Positions 1-10,775 of a DNA stretch of 64,000 nucleotides are shown piece by piece (position 1 is the stretch's first letter; every line of letters begins with the position of its first letter). The DNA comes from Phytophthora colocasiae (Eukaryota > Oomycota > Peronosporomycetes > Peronosporales > Peronosporaceae). The stretch covers positions 124,001 to 188,000 of the forward strand of contig JAGKQI010000036.1 in assembly GCA_018806915.1 (NCBI GenBank), read 5' to 3'. The translations under genes and the position numbers were made by a program. Under the pieces are notes generated by a model. The model saw only the letters and a list, made by a program, of their open reading frames with translations, did no database searches and had not been told where the DNA came from.

Positions 1-1740
1 GGACCCTCCCAGCAAATTTGTCTATTGTGGCTGCATGGATATAAATTCATATGCCAATTGTAATTCGGTACTTGACCAGGGAAAACCTCAACGAGGAGAA
101 AACCTTTTACGAACAAACTTAAAAACCCAGTGGGAAAAATAAAAGTACGCATTTAATTTGGCATGCTTCATGCATTAGTGTTATACTCGTACACTTAAAC
201 GGTAAGAAAGTTGTGCCTCGGAGATGTAAACTTTAACAGCCTCCCGCATCGAGGAGCGCGACGTCCGGCGCATTGAGGTGCCGATAAAATTCACTGCCGT
301 GACGGGAATATTCGTCGTCACTATAGTACAGATCTTCATGGATAGTTCATCATGATTTAGGCGATTTAATAGACCTTCGAAAAGGGAAAATCTGTTAACC
401 AGGCCAGTAGCAGCGATCAATATATTGTCTTCGCAGGACTGTACTCTGCGGATTCATTGTGGCTAATCAGAAAAAACCATAATGGAGAAAACCTGTTCAC
501 CGATCAATTCCTCGCAGTCAATTATGCGGCTTTAGATATTAGATGCAGTTGCTTCATTGCATGCTTGGTTATTCAGGAAAAACCATATTATAAAGGAAAA
601 ATCCTGTTCACCAATTTGTGAATCTTCTCAAAATTAGAGTCTCCGTAAGAGCACTGTTCTTCGTCATGAGCGTTAAAGAGGTTAAAGCTTCTCTATTTGT
701 GAGGACATTCTTCTTCTCACTGACACAGCATCAGACATCTCGTGTAGAGCGTACTGTGTTGCCTGTAACTTAAAGTCACTTCATATCTCTATTGATGTAC
801 TTCATGTAGTTATCTTTAATGGGATTTCTTCCATATTGCCGCGTAACAGCGGGCTTAACAGCAATTACTGAGGCAGATAAATATCATTGCTACTAGTAAT
901 GCTGAAGCTTTAGATGTAGTACTAGAAGATGCACATGTTCATTGCCATTAACGGCAGATAAGTGCTTGGCATTTATGCTCATGGGATAAACTAGGTGAAA
1001 TGAAAGAAAGAAGCGATAAAGTCATGCTATCTATCTCAATGATGGGATATTCATCATAGAACACAGAGGCGATGTATTCGTGCATGTTGTTCATGGGTAG
1101 GAGACATAAGAGGTTCATTTCGAAGACAGAGGCATAGCGTTTGCTTGTCAATTTGGCCAATATGCGTTTAATTGTCGTGCATTTCAATGCCAATGTGTAA
1201 ACCTTACATGTCAAACTGTTATTGTTGTGCATTAGCGAAACTCGTGCTTGCATTATTATTTTATGGCGTTTGTATTTTACGTGCCATGCATTTCCATAAG
1301 CGATCATATTCGTGCTTATAAGAGTGCTAAACAGAGGCGTAGTTCGTGCATGTTGCTTGTAAAGACAGATGCGTAAATCGTGCATGTCAATAGGCCAGTA
1401 CATAACGAAACTTGTTCAAGGAAAACTCGTTAGGAGAAAAACTTGAGTTACGTTCTTCATGTTTGTTCATGGTTCCCAGTTTCTGGTAGTGTATTGTTGA
1501 CTCAACTTGCATACCCTACGGGGCAGTCTTACAGTGTGTTGTACATGTACACATGCGAGCATCCAGGGCTTTGCTTCCTGAAATCAACTCCATGGTCTCG
1601 CAGGTGCCGACAATATGTCATGGCATTTAGTGGAGCTCCTAGCACGGGGTAGCATCCGGCTTTGTGAGGGAGTAGCTAGGGATTTCATCTAGCGTTGTCA
1701 TTGTCACATAACGGCATTCAGCCAGCGTAGCTTTGGCTAA
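1..1740. repeat. AT-rich gene-free stretch with a dispersed short repeat
   Basis: I see no convincing gene here; the ORFs are short and lack recognisable motifs. Four diverged copies of an A-rich repeat can be seen near 79-115, 468-505, 572-617 and 1416-1445. Each pairs a GGAAAAACC-like block with a GGAGAAAACC-like block, and two copies go on into CTGTTCACC. The stretch lies downstream, in element orientation, of the Copia gag at 1780-2760. It may therefore be a decayed part of that element or of an older repeat. Origin is inferred; the repetition is visible directly. Confidence 0.4.
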
Positions 1741-1779
1741 GGCAACTTGTTCCGATTGTCCGCGCAGGCATCATGGCCT

Positions 1780-2760
1780 CTAGATGCGTTCAACATGCAG
1801 TCCAGACCTCCATGCAACTTTGGGCTCGTTAGAGGTCTCAGGCGTGCCTTTGGCAAAGGTGTAGCGCTCTTGAGCTTGGAGATCGCGAACCTTGCCTTCA
1901 ATGCTCTGTTTAAGGTCTTCATACGGGATGTACTTCCGCTGACCCTTCCAGATGTGGAGGTCATCCTTCCACGACTTAGGCATCGAGTGAAACAGGTAGA
2001 TAGACTTCTGTCCCTCGGTCATCACCGACTCGGTGGAATCTGATGCGGCTTTCATCGCATTCTCAAGTTTGAGAAAGAATTCGGTCAAGTCTGAGCCTTC
2101 CTCATACTTGATCTCCATCAAGTAGTGTTGGATGAAGTACGCGTCGCCATGAAAGGCCGCTCCCTCGTACTTCTGGCAGATGTAGTTGAATATCTCGTAG
2201 GAAGTCGTGAGATTCTTGACCAGACGCACGTGCACGTAGTCCATCGTTTTCATCAAGAAAGCCTTGGTATTGGCTTCTTGGCGACGACGTTCACGCTGAC
2301 TAAGAGGCTGAGGCTTCTCTTTCTTGGTGCGTTTGCGTGCTCGGCGAGCTTCACGTGAGCTGAACGGTCGGACGGCTGGAAGATCCTTGCGCTTGATGGA
2401 CCCATCTGAGCTGGCTCCCGAGTCATCGTCAGAGTCCGAGGGCGGCTTTAGCTCGTCATCGCTCTCCTCGTAGTCCACAGCGTCAGAGTCGACTTCAGCA
2501 TCCTTGGTGGCCTTGGTAGGAGGGTCGTCGTCGTCGGACATGTCGTTAGTGCTGTCTTCACTCTCTTCGTCTGACACACCATCGTAGTCGAGCTGCTTCA
2601 CGTAGCCGAGCAGGTGCTTGCCATCGAGTGCTGCGCACACGCGAGCCTTCCAGACGGTTTTAGTAGACCAATCAATAAAAGTGTGACATATTATCTAATG
2701 ACGTTCCATGATGCCGACTTCGAAGTTCTCGGCGCCGATGAGTCGTGGGAAGTCGTCGCT
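1780..2760 (-). pseudogene. Ty1/Copia gag, degenerate
   Basis: This is the Gag of a Copia-type LTR retrotransposon read on the minus strand. The open part (1780-2640, 286 aa) holds an acidic Ser/Asp-rich stretch, a basic stretch rich in Arg and Lys, and then a Gag helix region with motifs such as YEIFNYICQKYEG and DLTEFFLKLENAMKA, as in the UBN2/Copia Gag family. In-frame coding continues upstream of 2640 with FPRLIGAENFEVGIMERH, separated by one TAG codon near 2697. The true start is therefore near 2760, just inside the LTR. No protease, integrase or RT follows, so the element is truncated at its 3' side. Family assignment is from remembered Copia Gag patterns. Confidence 0.75.
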
Positions 2761-2773
2761 TGAGGCTTGTCTT

Positions 2774-2785
2774 GGGCTCATAACC
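2774..2785 (-). promoter_or_regulatory. Primer-binding site of half-tRNA type
   Basis: The minus strand reads GGTTATGAGCCC right after the LTR. Its complement, GGGCTCATAACC, matches the anticodon arm of a methionine tRNA (CAT anticodon) rather than the CCA end. Copia of Drosophila and Ty5 of yeast are known to prime from such an internal tRNA cut. The same 12 bases follow the 5' LTR of the unrelated Copia at 13675. Confidence 0.65.
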
Positions 2786-2944
2786 TCTGGCGAGTTGCGT
2801 AAGTAGTGTAGACAGAAGAGATGTTTGTTGTACTTAGTGAAAGGCGAAGTGAGCTTTATTAGAGAGAGAGTTCCTTGGTTGGAGAAGGAGAAGCAGGCTT
2901 AATGTATGGCTTCTTCTATAGTAATACTCTAATCTAATATAACA
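2786..2944 (-). repeat. 5' LTR of the minus-strand Copia
   Basis: Read on the minus strand the segment starts TGTTATATTAG at 2944 and runs to 2786, directly before a tRNA-complementary primer site at 2774-2785. It contains AATAAAG near its middle, a plausible poly(A) signal. Only this LTR is seen. Its outer edge lies 18 bp from the start of the CRN C-terminal half at 2963, so this element probably marks one breakpoint of the CRN disruption. Confidence 0.6.
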
Positions 2945-2962
2945 GCATTCACAGGTTTGTAA

Positions 2963-3934
2963 ATGACTGGATATCAGCTCTCGTCATCTGCGATGAAGGA
3001 ATTCTGTGCCAAATTGGTAGAGGTGACGGGCGGGCACGTTGGTCTCTGTGCGAGTGCCATTCATGAACTGAATAGAGTCCATGTCTCCCGTAATAGGAGT
3101 GCGAGTCGTCAACCATCGCCAGCCGAGTGGATCCACATGCTGCAAAGTGGGTCACTGTATCGACCCAACGATAATGCGCTGTTTGAAGCGCTGACATCAA
3201 CACGCGCTGTGAAGGTGTTGAATACCCTTGACGAGGACAAGCTGAATCGGCTAGAACCCATTGCTTATGGTGGCAACTCTGATTCGGATGATGGCATAGT
3301 CGAGCAATGTGTTCAAAAGGGTATTCTGGTTCAAACTGGGCGGCGTTACGAGTTCTCGTCGCCAGTGATGTGGCGATTCTTCGTCAAGATGCGTGTTGGT
3401 CACATTGTCCGAGCACTTGATGCCCCCAAAACTCTTCCAGAAATGGTCGCTCGAGTGATGCGATCGATCGATTACAATAGCATCCGCCAGACGCTTGGCA
3501 GAAGTTTGTCGAGGGATATTCCTCTGGAAAGAGCGTGGCAAATGGAATTTTACAAGGCTGCGTACCGCAGCACACCAAGCACTTTTGTGACGTCTGCCGA
3601 CGTGGGTGCGTTGTTCGGGTCCAGTGGGTTCGTTGATTTTACAATTGATGGAGGTGACATCTTCTGGGGCATCGAGTTACTGAGAGAAGCCAGCAACTTG
3701 CAGGAACACATCGAACGATTTTCCCCTGGTGGTAGCTACTCCTCACTTGAGTTGAGTGATTTCTGACTAATTGACTTCAGGCGTGTTGCTTCGATTGACC
3801 ATGTGCCGATCAAACGTATAACGGCAGATATGCTCGTCTGCAACAAGCTCTTCGTCGTATGTTATGACGCACAAGTGGCAGATGTTGTGGCGTTTAATTC
3901 TGCCATGGATGTCGTCTACAAGAGACGCTTTTGA
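2963..3934 (+). pseudogene. CRN effector, C-terminal half (winged helix + REase-like domain)
   Basis: The open part (2963-3766, 267 aa) resembles the back half of NTPase-REase crinklers. It has a winged-helix-like region (TGGHVGLC, then GRRYEFSSPVMWRFF around residues 113-127), followed by a PD-(D/E)xK-like block: GFVDFTIDGGDIFWGIELLREAS around residues 212-234 is the expected Asp...Glu-x-Leu signature. The usual CRN N-terminus and NTPase are absent. A TGA at 3764-3766 interrupts the frame, and in-frame coding continues to a second stop at 3932-3934, giving the usual extra C-terminal stretch. An in-frame TAA lies just before the ATG, so this is a fragment rather than a whole gene. In this family the intact protein acts inside the plant cell. 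Partner half: 4345-5442. Confidence 0.7.
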
Positions 3935-4311
3935 GATTAGTCTGCTTCAACATGAAATGATGATCTTACCAATGTGTTGAAAGCTTGATGCCGTTGATGC
4001 AGAAAATAAAGGTGAACATTTTAAGGCAGCACAGAAGCGCTAATACCAGCGCACACGCGACGCTCGCTTCGCGAGAAGAATAGGATGTCGATCTTCGGCG
4101 AGCCAGGTACGACGCCATCGATAGCTTCGCTAGCTTTTGACTTCTCCGGGTCAATTAACCAATTGACGCTGCTGCTAAAGCTCCCAAACGCCCGGAGTTT
4201 CTGTGATAAAGTTTACGTTGCCGTTAAAGCCGTTGATATTCTGCAGTAGTTCTTAGTGATGTTTTAGGATGCTTCTCATGAGCTCATAGGCTTGTTGAGG
4301 TAGCCACTTTT
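3935..4311. other. Spacer between the two CRN halves
   Basis: No gene is supported here. Short ORFs on both strands lack motifs. If the CRN locus was split by inversion, this stretch would be the original 3' flank of the gene. Confidence 0.4.
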
Positions 4312-4331
4312 CTATGGTACAGTGTACCCCA
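4312..4331 (+). repeat. 20-bp direct repeat with palindromic core, copy 1
   Basis: CTATGGTACAGTGTACCCCA. The core GGTACAGTGTACC is a 13-nt odd palindrome with 6-bp arms. An identical 20-mer lies at 5519-5538, so the pair brackets the CRN N-terminal ORF (4345-5442) in direct orientation. Confidence 0.7.
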
Positions 4332-4344
4332 AGAAGACTGTGTT

Positions 4345-5442
4345 CTATCGATGCCGAAGCGACTTGAGGCTGTGCGTCCCTTCAAAGCACGTGATGCCCT
4401 CAAACCACTTTTGGACGTACTCGGTGGCTTCGGCATGACCAAAATTCAGCTGATTGGTACCCAACACAATACTATCAGCGAAATGTATTGGAGTAGCGAG
4501 TCGCGTGTACTTCACACCAGAGCCATACGCTGCAAACATCAAGATTCTCATGCTATAGTTCCCGTTGCTGAGAACGTACTTGACCAGCTCCCAAAAAACA
4601 TTGGATTTGCATCTCGGAGTATTTGTTTCATCTTTGTAGATCACTTGCACTTCGTCCACCACCAAATACACGATACGATCTGGCGTGGGGAGATTTAAAG
4701 TTGCTTCGCTCCAGTCAATCGTACAACGCTTCTTGAAAACTTGCTCAAATGTCGAATCGGCGGGTATGGCCAAGGCGGAAAAGTTGAACAGAACCATCTT
4801 CTTATTGTCCCTGGTATGCCTATCCACCAACGATTGGCTCACAAGCGTCGCTAGTGACGTTTTCCCGGTCATTGGTGGGCTTTTCACCAGCAGGACATGC
4901 GTCTCTTCGAGTCGATGGATGATATCCGCCGTGAGAGTGGTCCGAAAAAGTGTTCGTGGATCAGCGAGATTAATGCCTTCTCCGCTCACAATCGATCCAC
5001 ACGTGCCATACCAGACGATATCCGGAAGAGTAGCGCTATTCGCTGGCTGCGGTAATGCTGAACCAACACCAGCCTTCAGAACCACTACCAGCACGTGAAT
5101 TTGTCTCGCCTTTGGAGCACGCTCTTCAGTCATCTTGTTGGCTTCTAATATGTCCTTAATTGGCCACGTGGCCTTCATCTGCTCTCCATCAATCAACTTT
5201 TGAATGTCTTCGTGAGTCTCCCCTTTCTCCAGCAGCTCCAGGGCAGCAGGGGAGTCGTCCGGCAGCCACGCGCCGTCCTCCGTCCTCGCCAGGAAGAGCT
5301 GCAGTTTACTGTTCGGGTGATAGCCGAACTCTGGCTCCGCTCTGATTGCCTTCTTCAAGTCGTCCACCGTGTCGCGCTCATCTACTATCACCGAAAACGC
5401 GCTGCCCGCCGCACCAACGATCGCGCAGAAAAGCTTCACCAT
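4345..5442 (-). CDS. CRN (crinkler) effector, N-terminal half with NTPase, truncated
   Basis: A 365-aa ORF. Residues 1-53 form a ubiquitin-like CRN header ([10 protein letters not shown]...) ending in LQLFLAR at 47-53, a variant of the LxLFLAK translocation motif. Residues 54-122 resemble the DWL-type region and end in HVLVVV where HVLVVxP is usual. A P-loop NTPase follows: Walker A-like SPPMTGKTS at 188-196 (first Gly replaced by Ser) and Walker B-like VYLVVDE at 258-264. The protein stops at about residue 365, just after EYVQKWF, where winged-helix and nuclease domains would normally follow. That missing part lies on the opposite strand at 2963-3934. CRNs are secreted oomycete effectors that reach the host nucleus; this one is probably non-functional as it stands. 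Start chosen at the conserved MVKLFC. Confidence 0.8.
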   Translation of the reverse strand: MVKLFCAIVGAAGSAFSVIVDERDTVDDLKKAIRAEPEFGYHPNSKLQLFLARTEDGAWLPDDSPAALELLEKGETHEDIQKLIDGEQMKATWPIKDILEANKMTEERAPKARQIHVLVVVLKAGVGSALPQPANSATLPDIVWYGTCGSIVSGEGINLADPRTLFRTTLTADIIHRLEETHVLLVKSPPMTGKTSLATLVSQSLVDRHTRDNKKMVLFNFSALAIPADSTFEQVFKKRCTIDWSEATLNLPTPDRIVYLVVDEVQVIYKDETNTPRCKSNVFWELVKYVLSNGNYSMRILMFAAYGSGVKYTRLATPIHFADSIVLGTNQLNFGHAEATEYVQKWFEGITCFEGTHSLKSLRHR

Positions 5443-5518
5443 CTTTCCTCGAGCCAGCGGATTCTGGAAGGGAGGGAGAATTTCCGAGTGTATTTAAGCG
5501 GAGATGAGAAGCATTTTA

Positions 5519-5538
5519 CTATGGTACAGTGTACCCCA
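5519..5538 (+). repeat. 20-bp direct repeat with palindromic core, copy 2
   Basis: Identical to 4312-4331 and same orientation. It lies 77 bp upstream of the CRN start codon (5442, minus strand), inside what should be its promoter or 5' UTR. Nearby ATGAGAAGCAT is also matched in inverted form near 4270-4281. Confidence 0.65.
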
Positions 5539-5769
5539 GAGCTCATTCATCTGTAAACCTGTCAAAGCTGCTACACTTGACTGAAGTAAAACTTTAGACA
5601 CTTCCTCTTCTTCTCCTCCTATCTTCTACAGCCCGCCAGACTATCCATAGTCAAGGTTTCTGCAATTGGTGGGAAAGGATGAATATCGTTAAGCTGCCGA
5701 CGCACACTTTTTGGCTTGGGTTAACTATGGCTTTATTGGGCAGCAATGCGCTTAATGGCCAATTGTTGA

Positions 5770-5810
5770 AGATAAATTTCTACTCCTGAATCCGGAGTAG
5801 AAATTTATCT
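5770..5810. repeat. Perfect inverted repeat, 17-bp arms
   Basis: AGATAAATTTCTACTCC (5770-5786) and GGAGTAGAAATTTATCT (5794-5810) are exact reverse complements around a 7-nt loop. It sits in a gene-free stretch between the CRN promoter and the Crypton. It could be the remnant of a small MITE or a transcript hairpin. Confidence 0.75.
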
Positions 5811-5888
5811 ACCAATGAGGACAATTAGGGGTAGGTAAACAGGCTGCCGACGCTGTGCCGACGTATAATGTAGGCAGCGAGCAGAAAT

Positions 5889-8030
5889 ATGCAGGAGAGC
5901 TTTAGAATCTACCAGATCTTAGCATATCATCCACATATTTTCGATTTTGCCGACAAAACACTTAAACACACTATGAGTCCCCAAGATCTCGCCCCAGTCA
6001 ACTCCCAACGCGCTCGGCAGACAGCGATAAATGCGTTCACGCGCTTTCTCGCTGCAGAAGGCGTCTCCATGGAGTACATCGGATCATCCCTCCTCGGCGA
6101 CGAAAGCGGCGTCGTGTTTGTAAAGCTGATGGATCGTTTCGCTGTTCAGTTGGTGTTCGTGGAGGGGAGAGGGGGAAAAGCCATTGGCGCGCAACTCCGT
6201 CATGAGCTACTACCGACATGTCAAGAACCATCTCCTTGACGTCTACCCGAAGCACAGGGCCTCTATTGAGAAGAAGTTGCTCAAGATGGCGCAGACACTG
6301 GAGCGTCATTGCCTGAAGAGGATTGAGGGTGGAATGATCAAGAAGGCGCCAGCATGCACCAAAGAAGACCTACGTATTTTGACGGACGGACTATACTACG
6401 ATGCGTCTTGCCCAAAGGATTATTAAGATGTAGCATTGCTAGCGCTTATGTGGTACGCGTTTGGTCGAGCCTCAGATCTTGGTTTCGTAATGAAAGGCAA
6501 TCTCTCTCTGAGCGCGGACGGTGTGGTGTTTGTGAGATTGCTTCGAGTGAAGACTGCCGAAGAACAAGCAATCTCGTTGTTCCCAGACAAAACCAGCTTT
6601 GTGACATGCCCGCTTCACGCGATTGCAATGGCATTGGTGATGCAAGACGCCCCAAGCGCACAGTTACTCAACCATCCTCATCTTGCGGCTGGTAGCGAAG
6701 ACTTCACGATAGCACCAATCCACATACCCTAGCCGAAGACCTCGCAACAATTTCGGAGCCAGACGCTGCAAGCGAACCGCCCAAGAAAAAGATCAAGCAG
6801 CCAGAAGACAATATGAAGATTCATGCGTATGTGAACCGCATCGTCAAGTCTGCATCGGACGCCCAAGCCAAGGCAAAGCCAACAGCACACCTGACATCAC
6901 ACTCGTTTCGCCGTGGTGGCGCTCAGCATGCAAACAGCGACCCATTGCTCAGCGCACAATGGATTTTTGATCGCGGTTCATGGAATATGACAGCTACGAA
7001 CAAGGCATTCGCGTACGTGTTTAACACCACCAGCGAAGATCAGAAAGTTTCCCGCGTGTTAAGTGGGTGGGGTTCAGGGAAGAAGCCGCCAGTTCCAAGT
7101 CTTTCGTGGTTTGACTCAACCGGAAGACATGAAGTTTTGACGCTGGGGAGGATCCTGTTCCAGACAAGCGTTTCTATTCAAGATTCCGAAAAGAGGCTGA
7201 ACGATCGAGTTGCTGATGTTCTGACAGCAGTATTGATTCAGCATTTTCCCGAAGTGCTTGACCGCTACCCCATGTGCCCATACGTCGCCAGAATGCGCGA
7301 GTGTCTGATGGCCCTTGCCATACCAAACTCACAAGTTCTGAAGTGGAGTTCAGAATTGCAGCGCCACGCAACGGAAAAGGAGCTCGAAATTTCAGAACAA
7401 AGCGAGGAGAAATTCACGAGAGAAGAGAAGCTAATCAACCACCAGAACTGTGTCATAAGCGAGCTGATGGCGATGAACCAAAGCTTGGCCAAGCGGGTTA
7501 GCGAGCTCGAACGGCAGAGCAATTCGGGTGATGGCAACCAGCAGCGTCCAAGCCCTCTCGCAGGGAATGAAGGAATTCTACAGGGCGGGTTAAGTCAGAG
7601 TTCTCCGACGGCAAAGACACGCGGCTCGAAGGCGCAGTCAAAAAGGCCCTGCTTTCATTTGGTACGAGTGGTATGCCAAGACGCCACGACTTTGGGATGT
7701 GTGTGCAGACCGCCAAAACAAATCAGTTTGCAAGCAGGTTGTCAACTACATGAAACTTTTCTTACCAATGGTTTTGTGTTAGACCCCCTGGAACCAGGAT
7801 ACTGCGACCAAGTTCTTCATGTTGGACAAGAAGCAGAGCGAAATTTGTATGCGTTTTTTGCTGAGCATGGTATCAAGACCAAGAAAGGGTCGTCTGTTTT
7901 GCAGTAACGCAAGCTCTATCGTGACGGTAACCTCGACAGACTGATTGACGGCTATCGTGCCCGTGTCAATGTTGAAAGCATCAGCGATCCAGCACCAAGT
8001 GAAACACTCGATTTATTTGTTCGTAAGTAG
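5889..8030 (+). mobile_element. Crypton DNA transposon, broken tyrosine recombinase
   Basis: Coding sequence for a Crypton-type tyrosine recombinase in at least three frames. Pieces: 5889-6239 (N-terminal part); 6184-6732 (core, one in-frame TAA at 6424-6426, containing WYAFGRASDL with the first catalytic Arg); and 6813-7907 (HSFRRGG with the His-x-x-Arg pair, then GSWNM and AYVFNTT with a candidate Tyr). A TAA at 7905-7907 is followed by 40 more in-frame codons to TAG at 8028-8030, forming a C-terminal DNA-binding-like tail. Frameshifts lie near 6184-6239, 6732-6813 and in the tail around 7620-7740. Cryptons excise and insert by recombination and have no terminal inverted repeats; none is seen. 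Gypsy coding begins at the very next base. Confidence 0.8.
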
Positions 8031-10775
8031 CTATGCTTCGTCCTGAAGGCTCCCTCCGGATCGAAAGAAAGTATAACCACCACGAAATTCAAGACAGGTG
8101 ATGAAAGATGGAGAGCGCACGAGGCGTTCACAGCCTTGAAGATCAAAATTGCGTCGACTCCGGTCCTCCGCCACTTCGATACGGCGAAATTGCCAGTGGC
8201 GATCGTGTATGCCAGTAACTGGGCGATCTCTGCCGCGCTGACGCAAAAACATGACCAGATCTACCACCCGGTCGCGTTCGCCAGCCGAACCCTGAAAACG
8301 AACGAGCTGAACTACAACGTCGCAGAGAAAGAAATGTTATCCCTGTTACGGATACTGGATCTGTATTACACCATGTTGGTGGGTCGCCGGATCAGAGTAT
8401 CGACCCGGCATTCTACCCTTGCCTGGTTGTTCAAGTCGGCCGGTCTCCAGGGGCGCCTGGGTCAATGGTCTGCACTCCTATCTCCATGGTCGCTTGAGAT
8501 CACGAAATGTACGAAGGGGGAAGACGAAATACTGGGGGCGATCGCAGCCAGCATAACGCCCAGAGCAGAGATCGATGAAACTCTGATCGCGATCGCGCCC
8601 CGAAAGGAACCCAAACGCCGGATCCAAGCCCCGGTACCTACTGTGAATCAAGATGAGGAGCTATGGGTGTTAAGTTTCGACGGATCTGCCCGGGTTAAAC
8701 GAGGTGGGGGCGATTTTAGTGCGATCGTGTGGGATCTACCTGGTTGGAAAGTAACCGAGGCTAGATCCGGCTATGCCGAAGGCCTTACGGTTAACGAGGC
8801 AGAATACAATGGGCTCCTCTTAGGCCTTGATATGCTAGCGGGTCGGGATCGCCGCCGCTTGGTGATTTGTGGGGACTCGACCTCGTAATCCGTCAAGTCC
8901 GTGGCGAAATCGACTGCAAGGCGCCAGGATTAACGTTGCTGAAACAGAGAACACTTGATCGCCTGAAGGGATGGAGCGATCACAAGTTGGTACATGTGAA
9001 GAGAGACTGGAACGGGAGTCCGGATAGCCTGGCAAGCGCCGCTCTACATCACCAGGGTGGTATCGAGGTCCGCAACGACGTGGATCAGCGGGATCTAGTA
9101 ACCCTGAATCGACTAGATGAGATACTGATCCCCAAGAATGAAGATCGAGTGGTTCGATTGTCAGCAGTAACTACGCTTGATCAAGCGAGCACAGGATGAA
9201 GAAACCTGGGTTGCGGGATTGAAGAAGTACCTGATCGGGCCGATCACAGACCTCACCCAAGCGGAGTCGCGATCTTATAGCAAGATCGCCTCTGACTACG
9301 AGGTGGACGAACACGACCTACTTTTCTACTGCCCCCCAACGCCCAGATCGAACGTCGATCGGGATCGGCTGATGAAGCTGGTGGTTTCGGAAACGCTCCA
9401 GCAGGATGTCCTACTCCACTACCATACTACGCTTGAGGGCGGACACCAAGGGATTGGCCGCACCTACCAGCGGATCCGAGATCACTTTCACTGGAGAGGA
9501 CTGTATCGGAGCGTGCAACGATACGTGGGGGAATGTGTGAATTGCGAGACGGGAAAAGGTAGACCCACTATCCAAGGCGAATCTCCAGGGAATTTGCAAG
9601 CAACTTACCCGTTCCAGGTTATAGCGATGGATCATATACCGTCCTTGCCCAGATCCGATAAGGGCAACACCCAGTTGTTGATCTGGGTCGATCTGTTCTC
9701 GGGATATGTGATCGACAAAGCCAGTTCCTCTCAATCCGCCCAGACGATCGCGGAATCTTATGAGGAGTGCGTGTTCCGAAGGTTTGGTGCCAGCGAGATC
9801 ATACGACACGATCGGGAGCCGGTTTTCATGTCCGACTTCTTTCGATCCTTTAACAGGATATTGGGACAACGGCAGCGAGCAACGATGGAATATCGCCCCC
9901 AAGCCAATGGAACGGCAGAACGAATGGTACAGACGGCGTCAAGATGTATGTACAAGATCTCGATCAGAGAGACTGGGATGAATACACAGAGCGGTTAACG
10001 TTCGCGATCAACACTGCCCATGACCGGATCCGGGGAGATACCCCTCACTACTTAGTTCACGGGTGGGATCCGAGATCGACGTTGGAGGCTACGATCCCAG
10101 TTGGGTCTACCAGGCGTCACGACCGTGATCCTCGACGATGGCGATATAGGATCCAAAGATACTATCAGCAGTCGCGGGAACAAGTCAATGCCCGATTGCG
10201 GGAGGCGATCGCCGGCCGAGCGGACCAGCATAACGAGGGGATCGATCCTCACCAGATCGAAGCCGGATCTCGGGTTTGGCTATACCTGGATCGGGTGAGG
10301 GAGGGTTACGCGCGCAAGTTGGCGCACTTGTGGCATGGCTCGTTCCGAGAAGCAGAGAAGATCAATGAGTTCACGATCAAGTTGGAGATAGCGGGATCCG
10401 GATACCACATATTCCCAATAGTTCGTTTCGAAGCTGAAGCTAGTGCGGAGCTTCCCCGACCGACCCAGAGTCGAGCTGACGGTGGAAGAGGCCGATCGCC
10501 TGGATTTCGACGAGACCCTACTACCGGAGGATAGTTTGACCCCGGACCTAGATGCCGATGAGTATGAGGTTGAGCGAATTTCTAATATACGGTGCGGGAA
10601 AAGGACCCGCTATGGCAGAATCTACCGAGAGTTTCTGGTGCATTGGGTCGGCTATGGCGAACCGACTTGGGTCGATGAAGCGGATCTCAACTGTGGAGCT
10701 ATACCAGGTGCGTTCCTGCGGGATCATGGGAACCGAAACCGGTTTGGCGTGATGCAGTCGCATGAAGAGGTGTAA
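8031..10775 (+). pseudogene. Ty3/Gypsy pol 3' half (RNase H, second RNase H, integrase, chromodomain)
   Basis: Starts in mid-frame at 8031 with the tail of RT and the Gypsy RNase H (FASRTLKTNELNYNVAEKE). A second RNase H of the archaeal-like kind follows (LSFDGSARVK near 8670, NEAEYNGLLLGLD near 8795, ICGDS near 8865, DSLASAAL near 9030). The integrase has an H-H-C-C finger (HYHTTLEGGHQ...CVNCETGKG, about 9418-9555) and DDE core (IAMDHI, IIRHDREPVF, ANGTAERM). A chromodomain at about 10555-10700 (YEVERI, EFLVHWVGYGEPTW) is followed by a short tail. Frameshifts separate 8031-8888, 8867-9199, 9177-9998, 9944-10534 and 10443-10775. RT and gag are missing, cut off at the Crypton end. GATC occurs about 63 times here against about 10 expected. 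Oomycete Gypsy elements with dual RNase H are known. Confidence 0.85.

Noticed and set aside
948..1403. 151-aa minus ORF in the AT-rich left edge
   Set aside because: No motif, low-complexity composition and no neighbours; likely chance.
4351..5098. Plus-strand ORFs across the CRN gene
   Set aside because: Antisense shadows of the CRN reading frame.
2963..5442. Two separate intact CRN genes
   Set aside because: Each half lacks the other's domains, one has an in-frame stop, and neither has a full set.
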